From the NCBI GenBank assembly GCA_026874595.1, contig CM049310.1, positions 18,576,058 to 18,640,057 of the forward strand: a DNA stretch of 64,000 bases, given 5' to 3'. Made by a program: the position numbers and the translations under genes. Below are positions 1 to 11,892 of this stretch, in pieces. Source of the DNA: Sipunculus nudus. Its lineage: Eukaryota; Annelida; Sipuncula; Golfingiida; Sipunculidae. Position 1 is the first letter of the stretch, and each line of letters opens with the position of its first letter. The notes below the pieces were generated by a model, which was given only the letters and a program-made list of their open reading frames with translations, was not told the origin of the DNA and ran no database searches.

Positions 1-129
1 TCAATACTAATATGCAACACACCTTACTCTGTTTCCCCTTGCCACTCAATCCATGCCTCACTTCACCTGTCCCACTCTGATTTGGCAGATACACGTAGTC
101 GCTTGTCAACTACGACTACCATATTCTAA
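1..129 (+). mobile_element. Helentron-like element, family 1, 3' end fragment
   Basis: Partial copy running in from the left edge. It contains GGCAGATAC, then a GTAGTCG...CGACTAC-type hairpin (about 93-117) and ends ATTCTAA|T. It is the reverse complement of the left ends of the copies at 17962 and 60274. CTAA fits the Helitron CTRR terminus, and the next base is T as expected for A/T insertion. It ends 19 bp before the SMYD3-like exon. Confidence 0.7.
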
Positions 130-148
130 TTTCTTCACCCTGTAACAG

Positions 149-217
149 CAGACCCAGACCAAGAGGAGGCCTGGCAGAGACTGTTGCAGCAGCTAAAAAG
201 GATGAAAGGAGAAGGAG
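149..217 (+). CDS. SMYD3: SMYD3-like methyltransferase, internal exon (start of C-terminal domain)
   Basis: Internal exon of a SET/MYND lysine methyltransferase. The acceptor is ...ctgtaacag before 149 and the donor is GAG|GT after 217. It reads DPDQEEAWQRLLQQLKRMK in frame, entering with two bases and leaving one. Joined to the exon at 991 it gives ...GEGVLEMGQNW, which matches the family's junction between the post-SET region and the C-terminal helical domain (the DP..L..EE.W stretch of SMYD3). MYND, SET and post-SET exons must lie left of the window. Family knowledge: SMYD proteins methylate lysines on histones and cytosolic targets, and this domain shapes the substrate cleft. The exon is only 69 bp, so the call rests mainly on phase agreement with exon 2. 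A mobile-element end lies 19 bp upstream of the exon. Confidence 0.68.
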
Positions 218-599
218 GTTTGTAATGCTTAATAACACAGCAGGGTGAGACCTGTCAGGCTGTTAGTAATTATATTTGTCACTACATTATGTAAAATAGT
301 TTAAAGGAAAATTTTATTGTTGATTATGGGTTTTGGCTTGGTGGTTGATTTTTTTATAAAGTTAGGTCAGCAAACAAATTCAAAATATCATATTATCAAC
401 ATTTATCATGATAGGTTTGGCTAAACTTAACCAAATTACTTGGAAGAGAAACACTTTTACTATTTATTTTTCAGCAAAAAGACTGAGGTTGTGTGATTTG
501 TACAATTCTATCAGCACATCTACGAGCATTGTAAACTTGGCGGTGATGTCAGCCATAGGGAAACCCTGTATAGATTGGAAAGATTCTTATGATGTATGA

Positions 600-886
600 T
601 GTGCTTATTGGCCTTGATGATCTGTAACAGCTGCACTAGGCTGGTTGGGCATTCTATAATATCTGAATTTTGCCAATTTTTACGTTTTTTTTTTTTTTTT
701 TAATTTTTGCCTTTTGAGCAGGATGTCTCAAAATAATAAAACATAGGTACTTCATTTCTTCAGGGCACATTTGTTTATCTAATGTACATCACTATGGGTA
801 CAGTTGTTCTGTACGTGTTACTGGTACCAGCCAAACACAGTTCTTTGGCTGAGGGCTGTCATTTTTGCTGATATTCTATTTATATC
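600..886 (+). mobile_element. Helentron-like element, family 6, degraded fragment
   Basis: The stretch resembles the family 6 elements at 9091-10969 (gccttttgagcaggatgtctc..., acttcatttcttcagggcac..., ttggctgagggctgtc). It ends with a decayed copy of the 3' hairpin (ttttgctgatattctat). The 5' limit is approximate. The rest of the intron, 218-600 and 887-990, shows nothing recognisable. Confidence 0.5.
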
Positions 887-990
887 AGTCAGTTTTCCAC
901 TATTTCTTTAATGCCTCCTGGAAAGAATCTTAACAGTTGCAGTGATTGGATTTTACTAAGAAAATGGTTATTCAACAGATCCAGTCTCAG

Positions 991-1153
991 TTCTTGAAAT
1001 GGGGCAAAACTGGTTGAAAAAGAATGAAGCAAATCTGCATCCTGACAGTGTGTACCTAGTCAGAGTGCTGGACTACCTGACAGATGCCTGTATAGACCAG
1101 GCTATGTGGGAGAAAGCGTTTGTGTACAGTCAGCAAACAGTGCAAGCCTACAG
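991..1153 (+). CDS. SMYD3: SMYD3-like methyltransferase, C-terminal domain exon 2
   Basis: Acceptor ccagtctcag|TT and donor CAG|GTGAGT. The 163 bp reading frame encodes NLHPDSVYLVRVLDYLTDAC followed by IDQAMWEKAFVYSQQTVQAY. The pattern (Y..KVLD...DACI...LWEEA..Y......PYR) is that of the TPR-like C-terminal domain of SMYD3, closer than to SMYD1 or SMYD2 as far as can be judged by eye. One codon is split with the preceding exon (G|TT, Val) and one with the following exon (AG|G, Arg). Nothing is broken. The domain has no catalytic residues; in the family it packs against SET and regulates access to the active site. Confidence 0.82.
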
Positions 1154-1550
1154 GTGAGTCAGATCTCAGGGTTGTGATTCTGTAGAGTTTGTTGACCACA
1201 GAAGTTTGAGCTTAATGCGACAAATGTCTGTGATCACATTGGACCTCTAACCTTCAGAAATATGTTGATATACTGTAGTTGGCTTCATATTCACGGGGTT
1301 AAATTTTTGTGATTTTTATTTTTTCAATTTTCGCAAGGGTTTCAATTTTACGACCTTACCATACAGTAATCTACAAAGTGTATCTATTGTTATATTGATA
1401 ATTTACTTTGCGTGCAAAACCTTATCAGATTGGCAAAACTCTAAGGGAACATGGAAAAAGGGATGGAATCACTTGTTCATTATTGAGAGATAATACAATA
1501 GATCTGATATTGTTCATAATATCAATCTTTGGTTTACAGATCACATTTTT

Positions 1551-2836
1551 TAGCTCAGCTGACTTTCAGTGATCACTCTTTATCCGTCGTCCATCTGTCC
1601 GTCTGTCTGACTGTCTGTTAACAAGGCACAAATCGTAACTGCTGTACCTAGAATCTTGTAACTTGACATTCTGAGAGGTCCATGAAAAATCTCCTTGGAA
1701 ACCAGAAATTAGGTCTCTGTTACCCATATCCTTCGAGCTATTTGGCCTCAAAGTACCCCCCAGAATAGTGAAAAAAATTCATACAAAAACTTCAATATCT
1801 GATTAACTACATCACTGATGGTCATGATTTTTGGCATACATATTGGTCATGAAATGTTTCATCAGTTTCTGCAGCCTGGGTGTGCCACCTCTATTTTTTC
1901 GATTTTTTACTAATTTTTTCCCCATTTTTGAGACCTTTAAGGATGTAGTTATCTGTCAACAGGGTTCAAATTGTAACAACTGGACCTAGAATCTTCATTC
2001 TTGACACACAGAGAGACCCATGAAAAGTCTCCATGGAAACCTGAAATTAGGTCTCTGTTACCCATATCCTTTGAGCTATGGCACTCCAAAGTACAGCTCA
2101 GAATAATGGAAAATTTGATACAAAAGCAGAAGTATCTGAACAACTAATGCAGAGATCACCATAATTGTTTGCATGGATATTGATCATGGCGTGTTTCATC
2201 AGTTTCTGCAGCCTGGTGGCACCACATGTATTTGTTCGGGCTTTTTTTCGAATTTTTTTTTTATTTTTGAGACCTTTAAAGATATGAACATCTGTTAACA
2301 GGGCACAAATCATAACAACTGGACCTAGAATCTTCATTCTTTACACACAGGGAGACCCATGAAAAATCTCCATGGAAACCTGAAATTAGATCTCTGTTAC
2401 CCATATCCATTAAGCTGTATGTCCTCAAAATACCCCCCAGAATAATGAAAAATTTGATACAAAAACTCCAGTATCTCAATAATTAACCTGAAATTAGGTC
2501 TCAGTTACCCATATCCTCCATGCTATAGGACTCCAAAGTATCCCTCAGAATAATGGAAAATTTGATACAAAAGCTGAAGTATCTGAACAACTAATCCAGA
2601 GACCACCATGCTTCTTTTTATTAGTTTCTGCAGACTGGTGGTGCCACCTGTATTTTTTTTAAATTTTACGCATTTTTTCTCTTTTTTAGATATATTAATA
2701 CAGACACAATCTCAGCCTGTTGGTTAATCTGTTTGATGTTTCAGTTGAATGGGTATATACTTCCATTCAGATGATAAAATTTCCTTTTGCAAATCTCTTC
2801 CCAGTCAGCTGAGCGTCATGACCCATGGGTCACTTG
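1551..2836 (+). mobile_element. Helentron-like element, family 2, complete copy in SMYD3 intron
   Basis: The 5' end carries GCTCAGCTGAC (1553-1563), the perfect inverted partner of GTCAGCTGAGC at 2804-2814. The 3' end carries the palindrome TGACCCATGGGTCA (2819-2832) followed by CTTG|T. The inverted repeat is flush at the 5' end but about 22 bp internal at the 3' end, the asymmetric arrangement of Helentrons/Helitron2. The interior holds direct repeats of a ~300 bp unit (cctgaaattaggtctctgtt at about 2040, 2380 and 2480). No protein-coding region. Confidence 0.72.
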
Positions 2837-3446
2837 TTAAAGTAAGTTATCATTAATATTATCAGTCTTTCAACATTAATGGATAACGTACATGAGGTGT
2901 CAGTGATGCTGTAGTATACTGGACTGTTCACCTGTGAAGGTGTGAGCATATTATTATTTATGAAGGTTATATTTTTGGAATAAGTTTCCTTTTGCAATTA
3001 TCACAAATTTGTAACCCTCACAAAGAAAAAGCTGAACAGTTTTGCACTAGCTCAAGCTAATTTGGTCAAAGTATTTATGTTTGCAGGACATAATCAATTC
3101 ATTCATATACTAAATATTCAAGTAAATTTATACTTAGTTGGACCATTCTATGTATTGTGAAGTACAGGCTGTTGTGTTTAGCACTTAAGTATACTTAAGA
3201 GATTTCTTAAATGAGTCAGGTCCTTCTTTGAGTACTTACTTTGTGATTTCAGGTGTTTGGTTATTCTGTTCAGTATTTAATGTCTTAGCTATTTCAGGAA
3301 TGAGTGGGGTCATTTTGAGTGTTTTGTAGCTCAGTGCTTTCAGAGCACTGTTAAACCATTCTGTTTAATATCAAGTAACTAAATCTTATGGGACTGAGGT
3401 AATTGTGCTTCTTGGTTGAGTTAAACCATATGTTGGTATTTCACAG

Positions 3447-3555
3447 GACTTTCTACCCAGCTCCGCACCCTAATGTTGGGATACAGTTTCTTAAAATAGG
3501 CAAGCTGGCACTGTACCTGCAAGCCTTGGACAAAGCGGAGATGTACTTACAACAG
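3447..3555 (+). CDS. SMYD3: SMYD3-like methyltransferase, C-terminal domain exon 3
   Basis: Acceptor tatttcacag|GA and donor CAACAG|GTAAGA. It encodes TFYPAPHPNVGIQFLKIGKL followed by ALYLQALDKAEMYLQQ. The FFP..HP..G.Q..K.GKL motif is a clear SMYD signature (one of the TPR-like helix pairs). The exon enters in phase 2 and leaves in phase 0, fitting both neighbours. The preceding 2.3 kb intron contains a complete mobile element (1551-2836) and the following 8.3 kb intron is mostly nested repeats. Confidence 0.88.
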
Positions 3556-4446
3556 GTAAGAAACATGTCACATGCACGCATGGAGGCATTGTGTTTAAGC
3601 TACCCATTCATTTATTAGGCATATTAATTAAACAAACATGAAATATGGTGTGCCATGTCTTATAGAAATTTTCAATATTTTGATTTGAAATCATTTTCTT
3701 TATCTTGAATATGAGTGGAATTAACCTTGCTCCAGGTGCAATGAGTGCACAGAACTTAAAAAGAGCATGCACACCACCTGTTCACCATACCACACATTTT
3801 TTTCAGTCAAGATATTTCAAGCTTCAATCCAGCTGGTGCTCCAATACCTTGTACATGTATGTCCAGGTTTCTGCTCCATGTTTAGCAGTTGTCACAGGTG
3901 CCAGAGTAAACCTCTGGCCTTTTATATGGTAAAATAGAATAGAATATGTAAAAGATGTGGATTGCAGAGTGCAAGTCTGTATGCCAGGGTTTTATTGCTC
4001 TGAAACTCATTTTCAGCCAAAATGATCAGATAGCGTGACACATATACAATTTATACATATTATTGCAGTGTATATATACCTTTATGCTATATCAAGGAGT
4101 CATAATTATGGATTTTCAAATTAACTGAAGGGCATATTTTACAGTCTGTTTACCTTTTTCCAGCCTTTTGTTGAAGACACTTTGTTTTGACACAAGTTCT
4201 CAGCATGACAAATCTTGCTGAAGTATCTCAAAAATGTTTTTTGGGAACTAAACTTATGAGCAAAACCATATTTCAGTCTTCAATATATTTTCATAACAAA
4301 CTTTACATTTTAAAATGACAACATCTCCATACATTTTTGGGCTTGTCCATGCTAAAACATGATATTTCACTTGGTGTTCTGCTAAAGAATGGTTTAATTT
4401 GGTGTTCTTAATATCTGCATGTGAAATCATCCAGGAAGATCAATAA

Positions 4447-7073
4447 CAAGGGACCTATGGGTCACGACGCTCAGCTGTAATATATGATAAAAAAATATTT
4501 TTTAGAAATGAGGCACATGCTGGTTTTGTGTGGTAAAAAATATAAGCTGTATTATGAGTTGTGGGTGTTTAGCTTATGTATGATTTTGATAGTATCTTTG
4601 GAGACAGGGAAGAGGATTGATTTCATTTATTTTATTAACAAATGGAGTGCTATTGTCACACAGATTTTGACTTGGCCATATAACTTATAAGCAGAACATA
4701 TAATATAAGAGTTTAACTATTTATTAAAAAAATTACAAATATTGTCCCAAATATAATTTTTATTAAAAATAATAAGAGAATCATATGATTTTTTAAAATG
4801 AAATATAACTGATATGATTATTAAAATAATATTAAAGAATATATTCATGAATGCATTCATGAATACATTTTGAAAGTATTTGCACGAGTATTCATATACT
4901 TTCATTTTTACCTGAATTCCCATTCTTTATGCAAGAAATTTTATAATGGAGTACATAATCATATTCGTATTTAAATACAATTACAAAGTATTTGCACCAT
5001 GTCTGGTATGTATTCAGTTTTCACTAAACAATGATTTTAAGAATCCAGAATATACAAAATTCACACATTAAATAATGATCATAAGTACCTGGTTATATGG
5101 CTTTTATTTATATAAAAAAATAACTGTAAAAAATTCATTTTGGACTAACTTCACATCAATGTACACACTAGACACAATAGGAATCTAGATTAATATTATC
5201 AACTGCATCTTTGTCTTTCATTTATTTCCATCATATGATCCCTAATGATTAGTAATGAATAATATGATTTACTTCTTTATCATTAAAATTGAACTGAAAA
5301 ATACCATAGGTGACTGCATGGTGTTATTTGGAATACGTGACATTCTATCCATCGATACAAGATTCTTATATCATCAGTAACTGCAAGTTAATTTCCTGTT
5401 ATAATAAACTAACAAATTCCTTTTCTATTTTTCATTAATTTTTTATTAAAAACCAATAAAAATTTATTAATTTATTGTTTATTGTATGTAGTTGGTTAAA
5501 CTACTAGATGAGTTGGGTTGGACACCTGGATCAACTGTGGCTGGCCATAAGCTGCCTGGATTCCCTGTATGCCTCGCCTCAAGCATGCATAATTTGCTGA
5601 AAGTTCAACAAGGTCAACATACAGGTGACTCAAGAGGGGCTGGAGAGAGCCAAAGTCTGACAGGGTCTCATAAAAACATTAATAAAAGCTACAATTTTTG
5701 GCCAATTTCTTTCAGCTTTCTAAACTTAAAAGCTGAAATCCTTATGTGTGCATGATATGAAAATTATATCAACAGTGCTCACAGGAAACAAACATGCCAT
5801 GGTCAAAGTTGGGCAAAATTTAAGTTACTAATTTTACATTTATACTAATAACTTATAAAATTTGAAAAATTCATAACTAATTTTGGGTATTCAATTGAAT
5901 CTTGATTAAATAATGTTACATCCCTAACAAAAAATCTCTAGCTTCAGCAATCCCCTTGTTAAGGGAGTAAATATATTTCTTGATTTTTTACAAAGTGCAT
6001 TATGTTTGGGCCCATAACTTAAAACAATTACGCAATACTGACATCATTCTGGCATGTGCATAGAGAATGAAAAATATGTATATTATTTATGATTAAAGTC
6101 AGATCAGTGGTTTTGATTTTAGGCAGTCTTGAAGTGTAACAATGGGTTTTTAATGGAAAAATGAGGTTTTTCATTAATATCTTGAAGGTATTAAGTCCTA
6201 GTGACCAAATTCTTGGCATGGTAGGGGATTTACGAGACATCTAGCTTAATGCCGAATTTAAGGAACTAAGAGCTGAAGCTGGGGAGCTGAGCTCTTGCAA
6301 ACTGCATAACACTAGCTTGATGTATACAATATGTTACATGGTGCTTGAAAACTTGAATAAAATCTACAGTTTTTGATCAACTGGTTTCAAATTTTTGGTG
6401 TTAACAGTTGAAAAGGTAACAAAAACATGCTGTGAAAATTAAATCCACAGTACTTACAGGAAAAAAACGTGCCATGGTCAAAGTTGGGCAAAATTTAAGG
6501 TACCAATTTTTTATTTTTATTAATATTTAAAAAAATTTAAAAGATTTTCATCTAATTTTGGGTATTCAATTTAATTTTGATTAATTAAAGTTATATTACT
6601 GGAAAAAAGGTCCATAGCTTTAACATGTTTTGTGTTAAGTGATCAAATATCTTTCATGATTTTTTACAAAATGCATTATGTTTGGGTCCATAACTTTTTT
6701 AAATTATATAATACAGACATATTTTCTTGAATGTACGTAGGAACTATATAGAGGAATATTTATGGTAAATATGAGGAAAAACAGATGAGTGGTTTTGATA
6801 TTAGGCAGTCCTGAAGTGTGAAAATAGGTTTTTAATAAAAAATTGAGGTTTTTCCTTAATTTCTCAAAGGAACGAAGTCCAAAAGACCCAGTTTTCGGCT
6901 TGGTAGGAGATCTTGGGGACATCTAACATTATGCCGGATTTTGGATTCCTAGGTCCTACGGTTTCAAAACGTGCCACATCTACGGACGGACGGACAGACA
7001 GACGGACAGACGGACGGACGACGGACAATGGACCACGACTATAGCTCAGATGACTTATAGTCAGCTGAGCTAA
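4447..7073 (-). mobile_element. Helentron-like element, family 2, long copy with internal duplication
   Basis: The minus-strand 3' end is at 4447 (CAAG on the plus strand, CTTG|T on the element strand) with GACCTATGGGTC beside it. The 5' end is the hairpin-forming AGCTCAG...CTGAGCT at about 7042-7071. The interior contains two tandem versions (about 5690-6250 and 6350-6930) of a unit marked by gccatggtcaaagttgggca and a GACGGACGGA-type tract near 6985. The open frames inside (for example near 5492) resemble no known protein. Confidence 0.68.
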
Positions 7074-7995
7074 AAAATCTCCTTGGAAACCTGAATTAGG
7101 TCACTGTGACCTATATCCCCCCCCCCCAGTTATGGGGCTTGAAAGTACCACCAGAGTAATCAAAAATTTGATACAAAACCTCATTAATGCATGGATTGTC
7201 ATGAATCTTGCCTTTAAAATTGACCATGACTAGTTTTGTCAGTTCCTGAAAAGTACTGGCACCTCCTGTATTTTTGTTATTTTAACAAATATTTTTTCTA
7301 TTTTTTTTTAACTATAAAATGACAGCTATCATGTCAGTTTCTCAGCTGTGATTACATCTAGTGTCTCAAAACCTGGTGTGTTTATTGATCACAAGTGGAT
7401 GCCCTATAGTAATCACCCTGTCTTTCTGTCTGTCCATCCTCACAAATTTGTTTCCAGCTGATAACTCCAAGTTGGATTGACACATGGATTTCCTACTTGA
7501 CTAACATATGGCCCACCACTAAAGCAAGAACCTTTGTGATTTTTGGGTCATGAGGTCAAAGGTCAAGGTCACATGACTCACTTATTTAAAAAGATTATGG
7601 CTGCATTTCAAGCCAAGCTTGTCATCCCAGACTTTCCATCTTGCACATTTAGCTGACTTGCCAGTCACAATTCCACAGATCAAAGTTGAAGGTCACAGGA
7701 GCCACATCTTTAAATAGATTGTGGAAGCACTGTCAATCAAACTTTTCATCCCAAACTTCCCATCTTTCACACATGGCTTACTTGCCCAAAGTGAGGAAAT
7801 CTGTAGATTTTGAGGTTACCTGTTAAAAGATCGTTACAATCATCTATATACTGCAGGTTCAAGGATAATAAGTTCTAAGATTTTTTGGGCACAAGGTCAT
7901 AGGTTAAGGTCACAGGACTTTCATTCTGAAAAAAATTCTTTAAAAATATTCTTAAAGCCAAATTCAGCTGAGGGTCAAGACCCATGGGTCCCTAG
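7074..7995 (+). mobile_element. Helentron-like element, family 2, 5'-truncated copy
   Basis: Begins with ctccttggaaacctgaa sequence like the interior of the 1551-2836 copy. It ends with CAGCTGAGGGTC, GACCCATGGGTC (7979-7990) and CTAG|T at 7992-7995. It contains a perfect DR1 motif AGGTCAAAGGTCA at 7553-7565. The copy at 4447-7073 abuts it and probably inserted into it. Confidence 0.6.
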
Positions 7996-8180
7996 TTTTT
8001 AGAAACCAGTCCGGTAGGGCAATATTTCATTTTTTAGCCTTTCTTTGTTTTGATAAAAATTTCATTTGGTCAGTGAAAAACATAAAAATAACAGATTTTT
8101 TATGCCCCCGCCACAAAGTGGCCGGGGCATATAGTTTTACCCATGTCCGTCATTCCGTCATTCCGAAATCAAACAGTTGT

Positions 8181-9079
8181 ACGGACTTTTTTTCGCAATG
8201 CCTGCAGATATTGGCCTGATTTTTGGTGTGTTTGCAGATAATGACTAGTTACAGATCGAGTTCACGTTTCGTCCCGATTGACCTACTTTTGACAGTTTTA
8301 CAGCTCCTAAACATAGAAAATTTCATGAAAAATAGAAATTTTCATGACAAATACACATGTATGGACTTTTTTTTGCAATGCCTGCAGATATTGGCCTGAT
8401 TTTTGGTGTGTGGGCAGATAATGACCAGTTACAGATTGAGTTCCCGTTTCGTCCCGGTTGACCTACTTTTGACCGTTTTACAGCTCCTAAACTTAGAAAA
8501 TTTCATGAAAAATAGAAATTTTCATGACAAATACACATGTACAGACTTTTTTTCGCAATGCCTGCAGATATTGGCCTGATTTTTGGTGTGTGGGCAGATA
8601 ATGACCAGTTACAGATCGAGTTCGCGTTTCGTCCCGGTTGACCTACTTTTGACGGTTTTACGGCTCCTAAACTTAGAAAATTTCATGAAAATAGAAATTT
8701 TCATGACAAATACACATGTACGGACTTTTTTTCGCAATGCCTGCAGATATTGGCCTGATTTTTGGTGTGTGGGCAGATAATGATCAGTTACAGATCGAGT
8801 TCGCGTTTTGTCCCATTTGACCTACTTTTGACCGTTTTACGGCTCCTAAACTTAGAAAATTTCATGAAAAATAGAAAGTTTCATGACAAATACACATGTA
8901 CAGACTTTTTTTCGCAATGCCTGCAGATATTGGCCTGATTTTTGGTGTGTGGGCATATAATGACCAGTTACAGATTGAGTTCGCGTTTCTTCCCAGTTGA
9001 CCTACTTTTGACGGTTTTACGGCTCCTAAACTTAGAAAATTTCATGAAAAATAGAAATTTTCATGACAAATACACATGT
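8181..9079 (+). repeat. Tandem array, five units of ~180 bp
   Basis: Units start at about 8181, 8361, 8541, 8720 and 8900, each beginning ...ggactttttttcgcaatgcc and ending ...catgacaaatacacatgta. They differ by scattered substitutions. Arrays of this kind form the core of pearl/HINE elements in bivalves and Drosophila. Short open frames across the units are by-products. Confidence 0.9.
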
Positions 9080-9090
9080 ACAGCCGTTTT

Positions 9091-9758
9091 TAGCCCTCGG
9101 CTCATAGGCTGATGGGCTATTGTTGTCACCCAAGCTGTCCGTCTGTCCATCTGTCTGTCCGGTGTCTGTCCGTCTGTTCTGCGTCTGTTAACTTTTACCT
9201 TGTGAGCGGGATATCTCTAAAAGGATTCACCGTTGGAATTTTATTTCATCAGTGAAGATGTATATCGATAAAATCTCAGTCAAGTTCGAAGATGGGTGAC
9301 CTTGACCCATTTTTCTACATTTTAGAGCTGATTATAGAAAAACACTGAGAAGTTTATATCTCATGAGCCATTGTGTGGATTTTCACAAAACTTACTATGA
9401 TCATTGGGACTGATGGTCTGTATGTGCTGCACAATTTTGGTGGCGCCACCTGCAATTTCTGATTTTTTAATGAAATTTTATTGGATTTTTTCAATTTTGG
9501 CCTTTTGTGCAGGATATCTCGAAAGGTATTCAACACAGGAACTTCATTTCTTCAGTGCTATTGCATTATATTTACAAAATCTTGGTCAAAATCAAAGATG
9601 GGTGATCTTGACCTACTTTTCAAGGTCACAGAGCTTAGTTTAGAAAAAAACTTAGGAGCTTATTTCTCAGGAAGCATTTGGTGGATTGTTATGAAACATG
9701 GTATATACCTCTCCAATTTAAATTTATAAATGATTATCAACTTCTGCTAATATTCTAG
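9091..9758 (+). mobile_element. Helentron-like element, family 6, nested copy 1
   Basis: Starts TAGCCCTCGGC and ends CTGCTAATATTCTAG|T. It sits inside the family 3 element, whose sequence resumes as tttcacaatacaatgcttacag. The 3' hairpin is shortened relative to copy 2. It contains GGTGGCGCCACC at about 9440. Confidence 0.65.
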
Positions 9759-9953
9759 TTTCACAATACAATGCTTACAGATACTGGCCTAATGTTTGGT
9801 CTATGGGCGCATAATGACCACTTACAGATCGAGTTCGCGTTTCGTCCCAGTTAACCTATTTTTCACGATATGACAGATCCTGAACATAGAAAATTTCATG
9901 AAAGGCAGAAATTTTCATGAAAAATGCACATATATGGACTTTTTAGCCCTCAG

Positions 9954-10969
9954 CCCTTAGGCTGATGGGCTATTGTCGTCACCGAAGCTGTCCGTCCGTC
10001 CAGCGTCCGTTAACTTTTACCTTGTGAGCGGGATATCTTGAAAAGGATTCACCGTCAGAATTTTATTTCCCCGGTAAAGATGTATATCGACAAAATCTCG
10101 GTCAAGTTCGAAGATGGGTGACCTTGACCTTTTTTTCTACATTTTAGAGCTGATTATAGAAAAACACTTAGATGCTTATTACTCAGGAACCATTTGGTGG
10201 ATATTCACAAAACTTACTATGGTTATTGGGACTGATAGTCTGTACCTGCTATACAAGTTTGGTGGCGCCACCTACAATTTCTGATTTTTAATGAATTTTT
10301 ATCGGATTTTTCAACTTTGGGCTTGTGAGCGGGATATCTCGAAAAGGATTCACCGTAAGAATTTTATTTTTTCGGAGAAGATGTATATTGACAAAATCTG
10401 GGTCAAGTTCGAAGATGGGTGACCTTGACCTATTTTTCTACGTTTTAGAGCTGATTATAGAAAAAACACTTAGATGCTTATTACTCAGGAACCATTGGAT
10501 GGATTTTCACAAAACTTACTATGGTTATTGGGACTGATGGTCTGTAACTGCTGCACAAGTTTGGGGGCGCCACCTGCAATTTCTGATTTTTTATTGAATT
10601 TTTCTTGGATTTTTCAACTTTGGCCTTGTGAGCGGGATATCTCTAAAAGGATTCACAATAGGAATTTTATTTCTTTGGTGAAGATGTATTTCGACAAAAA
10701 TCTCGTTCATGTTCGAACATGGGTGACCTTGACCTATTTTTCAAGGTCACAGAGCTCATAATAGAATAAAACTTAGAAGCTTATTTTTCAGGAAGCATTT
10801 GGTGGATTGTTATGAATCATGGTACATACCTCTCCATTTTAAATTTATAACCGAGATATGTACAGATATCAACCATGTGAGAACAGATATTTAGTACTTG
10901 TTACTGTTACCACCTCTAAACACTGTTCTTTTGGCTGAGGGCTTTTGTCAGCTTTTGCTGATATTCTAG
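9954..10969 (+). mobile_element. Helentron-like element, family 6, nested copy 2
   Basis: AGCCCTCAGCC at 9955-9965 is the inverted partner of GGCTGAGGGCT at 10933-10943. The 3' end has hairpin TCAGC-TTTT-GCTGA (10948-10961) and CTAG|T (10966-10969). The interior is a ~300 bp unit repeated (ggatatct.gaaaaggattcaccgt at about 10030 and 10330). It carries GGTGGCGCCACC at about 10262. Confidence 0.7.
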
Positions 10970-11171
10970 TTTTCACAATGCCTGCAGACACCGGCCGGAT
11001 TTTTGGTGTGTTGCTTGATAATGACCCTTTACAGATCGAGTTTGCATTTTGCCCTTGTTGACCTACTTTTGACCATACAACACTTCCTGAACTTAAAAAA
11101 TTTTACAAAATTTAACAAATGTTTCTAATTTGCCCCAGGCGGGGGCATTCGTGTCGTTCCGACACATCTAG

Positions 11172-11892
11172 TTTTTTTTTGCTAAACAGGTAAAAGCACT
11201 ACTTAACAAAGGAAATCTTATCAAAATTGTATTATTTTTTCTTCTTTAAAGATTAAAATAACATTTTTTTTTATGTGGGGGGGTTAAAATTGAGGTGCCT
11301 GCTGCCTTAGAACCATATCTTTTATTTTTTTTTTGCCTAAGATATATATTTTAATCATGTTCAATTGTTAATCATTCATGGTAATTTGATAATAAACAGT
11401 ATTGTCAGTATATGCCTTCCCACTACAGGGTGCCAACTCTATCTTAATACCTCCACAAGGCAGCAAGTTATTAATTTCCCCTTGGTTGATTTGTTTATTT
11501 GTTAGCAAAAGTTATGAACCAATTTTAATGTGACTTGGGAGGGTAATGATATCATCCAATCCATTAAATTTTTGAAATAATCTGGATCTTCATTATATAA
11601 TTTTTTAATTCAGAGAATTTGACACCATTGTGAGGGTAACCTAAATGTCCTGGCTTAGGGTCAGGGCCATTTAATAGGTCATATATTTCTCCCTTAGTCG
11701 TTTGGTTTGTTTGCAAAGATATGAACAAATTTGATGAAACTTGGAGGGTTAAGATACCAGTATCAACCAAGAAGCAATCCCCACATGCATTTCTTGTTTA
11801 TGTATTAATTTAAGTTACCATAGATTTGCTTAGATCAGCCATTACTTGACTATGACTAACCTACCTGTATACTTTTGTCTTTTATTTAACAG
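11172..11892. other. SMYD3 intron remainder, no gene seen
   Basis: AT-rich intron sequence between the family 3 element and the last SMYD3 exon. It contains two diverged copies of a short unit (gttatgaaccaattttaatgtgacttgg at 11511 and gatatgaacaaatttgatgaaacttgg at 11719), which suggests an old tandem duplication. No coding or RNA gene recognised. Confidence 0.5.

Larger units (their letters stand above)
8101..11171 (+). mobile_element. Helentron-like element, family 3, with 180 bp tandem core
   Basis: The 5' end has ATGCCCCCGCC (8102-8112), whose exact inverted copy GGCGGGGGCAT is at 11138-11148. That copy is followed by the perfect hairpin GTGTCG-TTC-CGACAC (11151-11165) and CTAG|T (11168-11171). 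This asymmetric inverted repeat plus terminal hairpin is the Helentron/HINE architecture. The core is a tandem array (8181-9079). Two family 6 elements are nested in it (9091-9758 and 9954-10969). An inverted sister copy is at 48732-50078. Confidence 0.78.

Noticed and set aside
5492-5755. 87-codon plus-strand open frame after an AG in the SMYD3 intron
   Set aside because: Lies inside a family 2 element, resembles no protein family, and exons at 3447 and 11893 already join in phase without it.
8583-9079. Repeated open frames across the 180 bp array, with a related one near 49913-50110
   Set aside because: The same frame recurs in every repeat unit with stops and shifts; a by-product of the tandem repeat.
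8181-9079. CRISPR-like regularly spaced repeat
   Set aside because: Units are contiguous ~180 bp copies without unique spacers, in an intron-containing animal genome.
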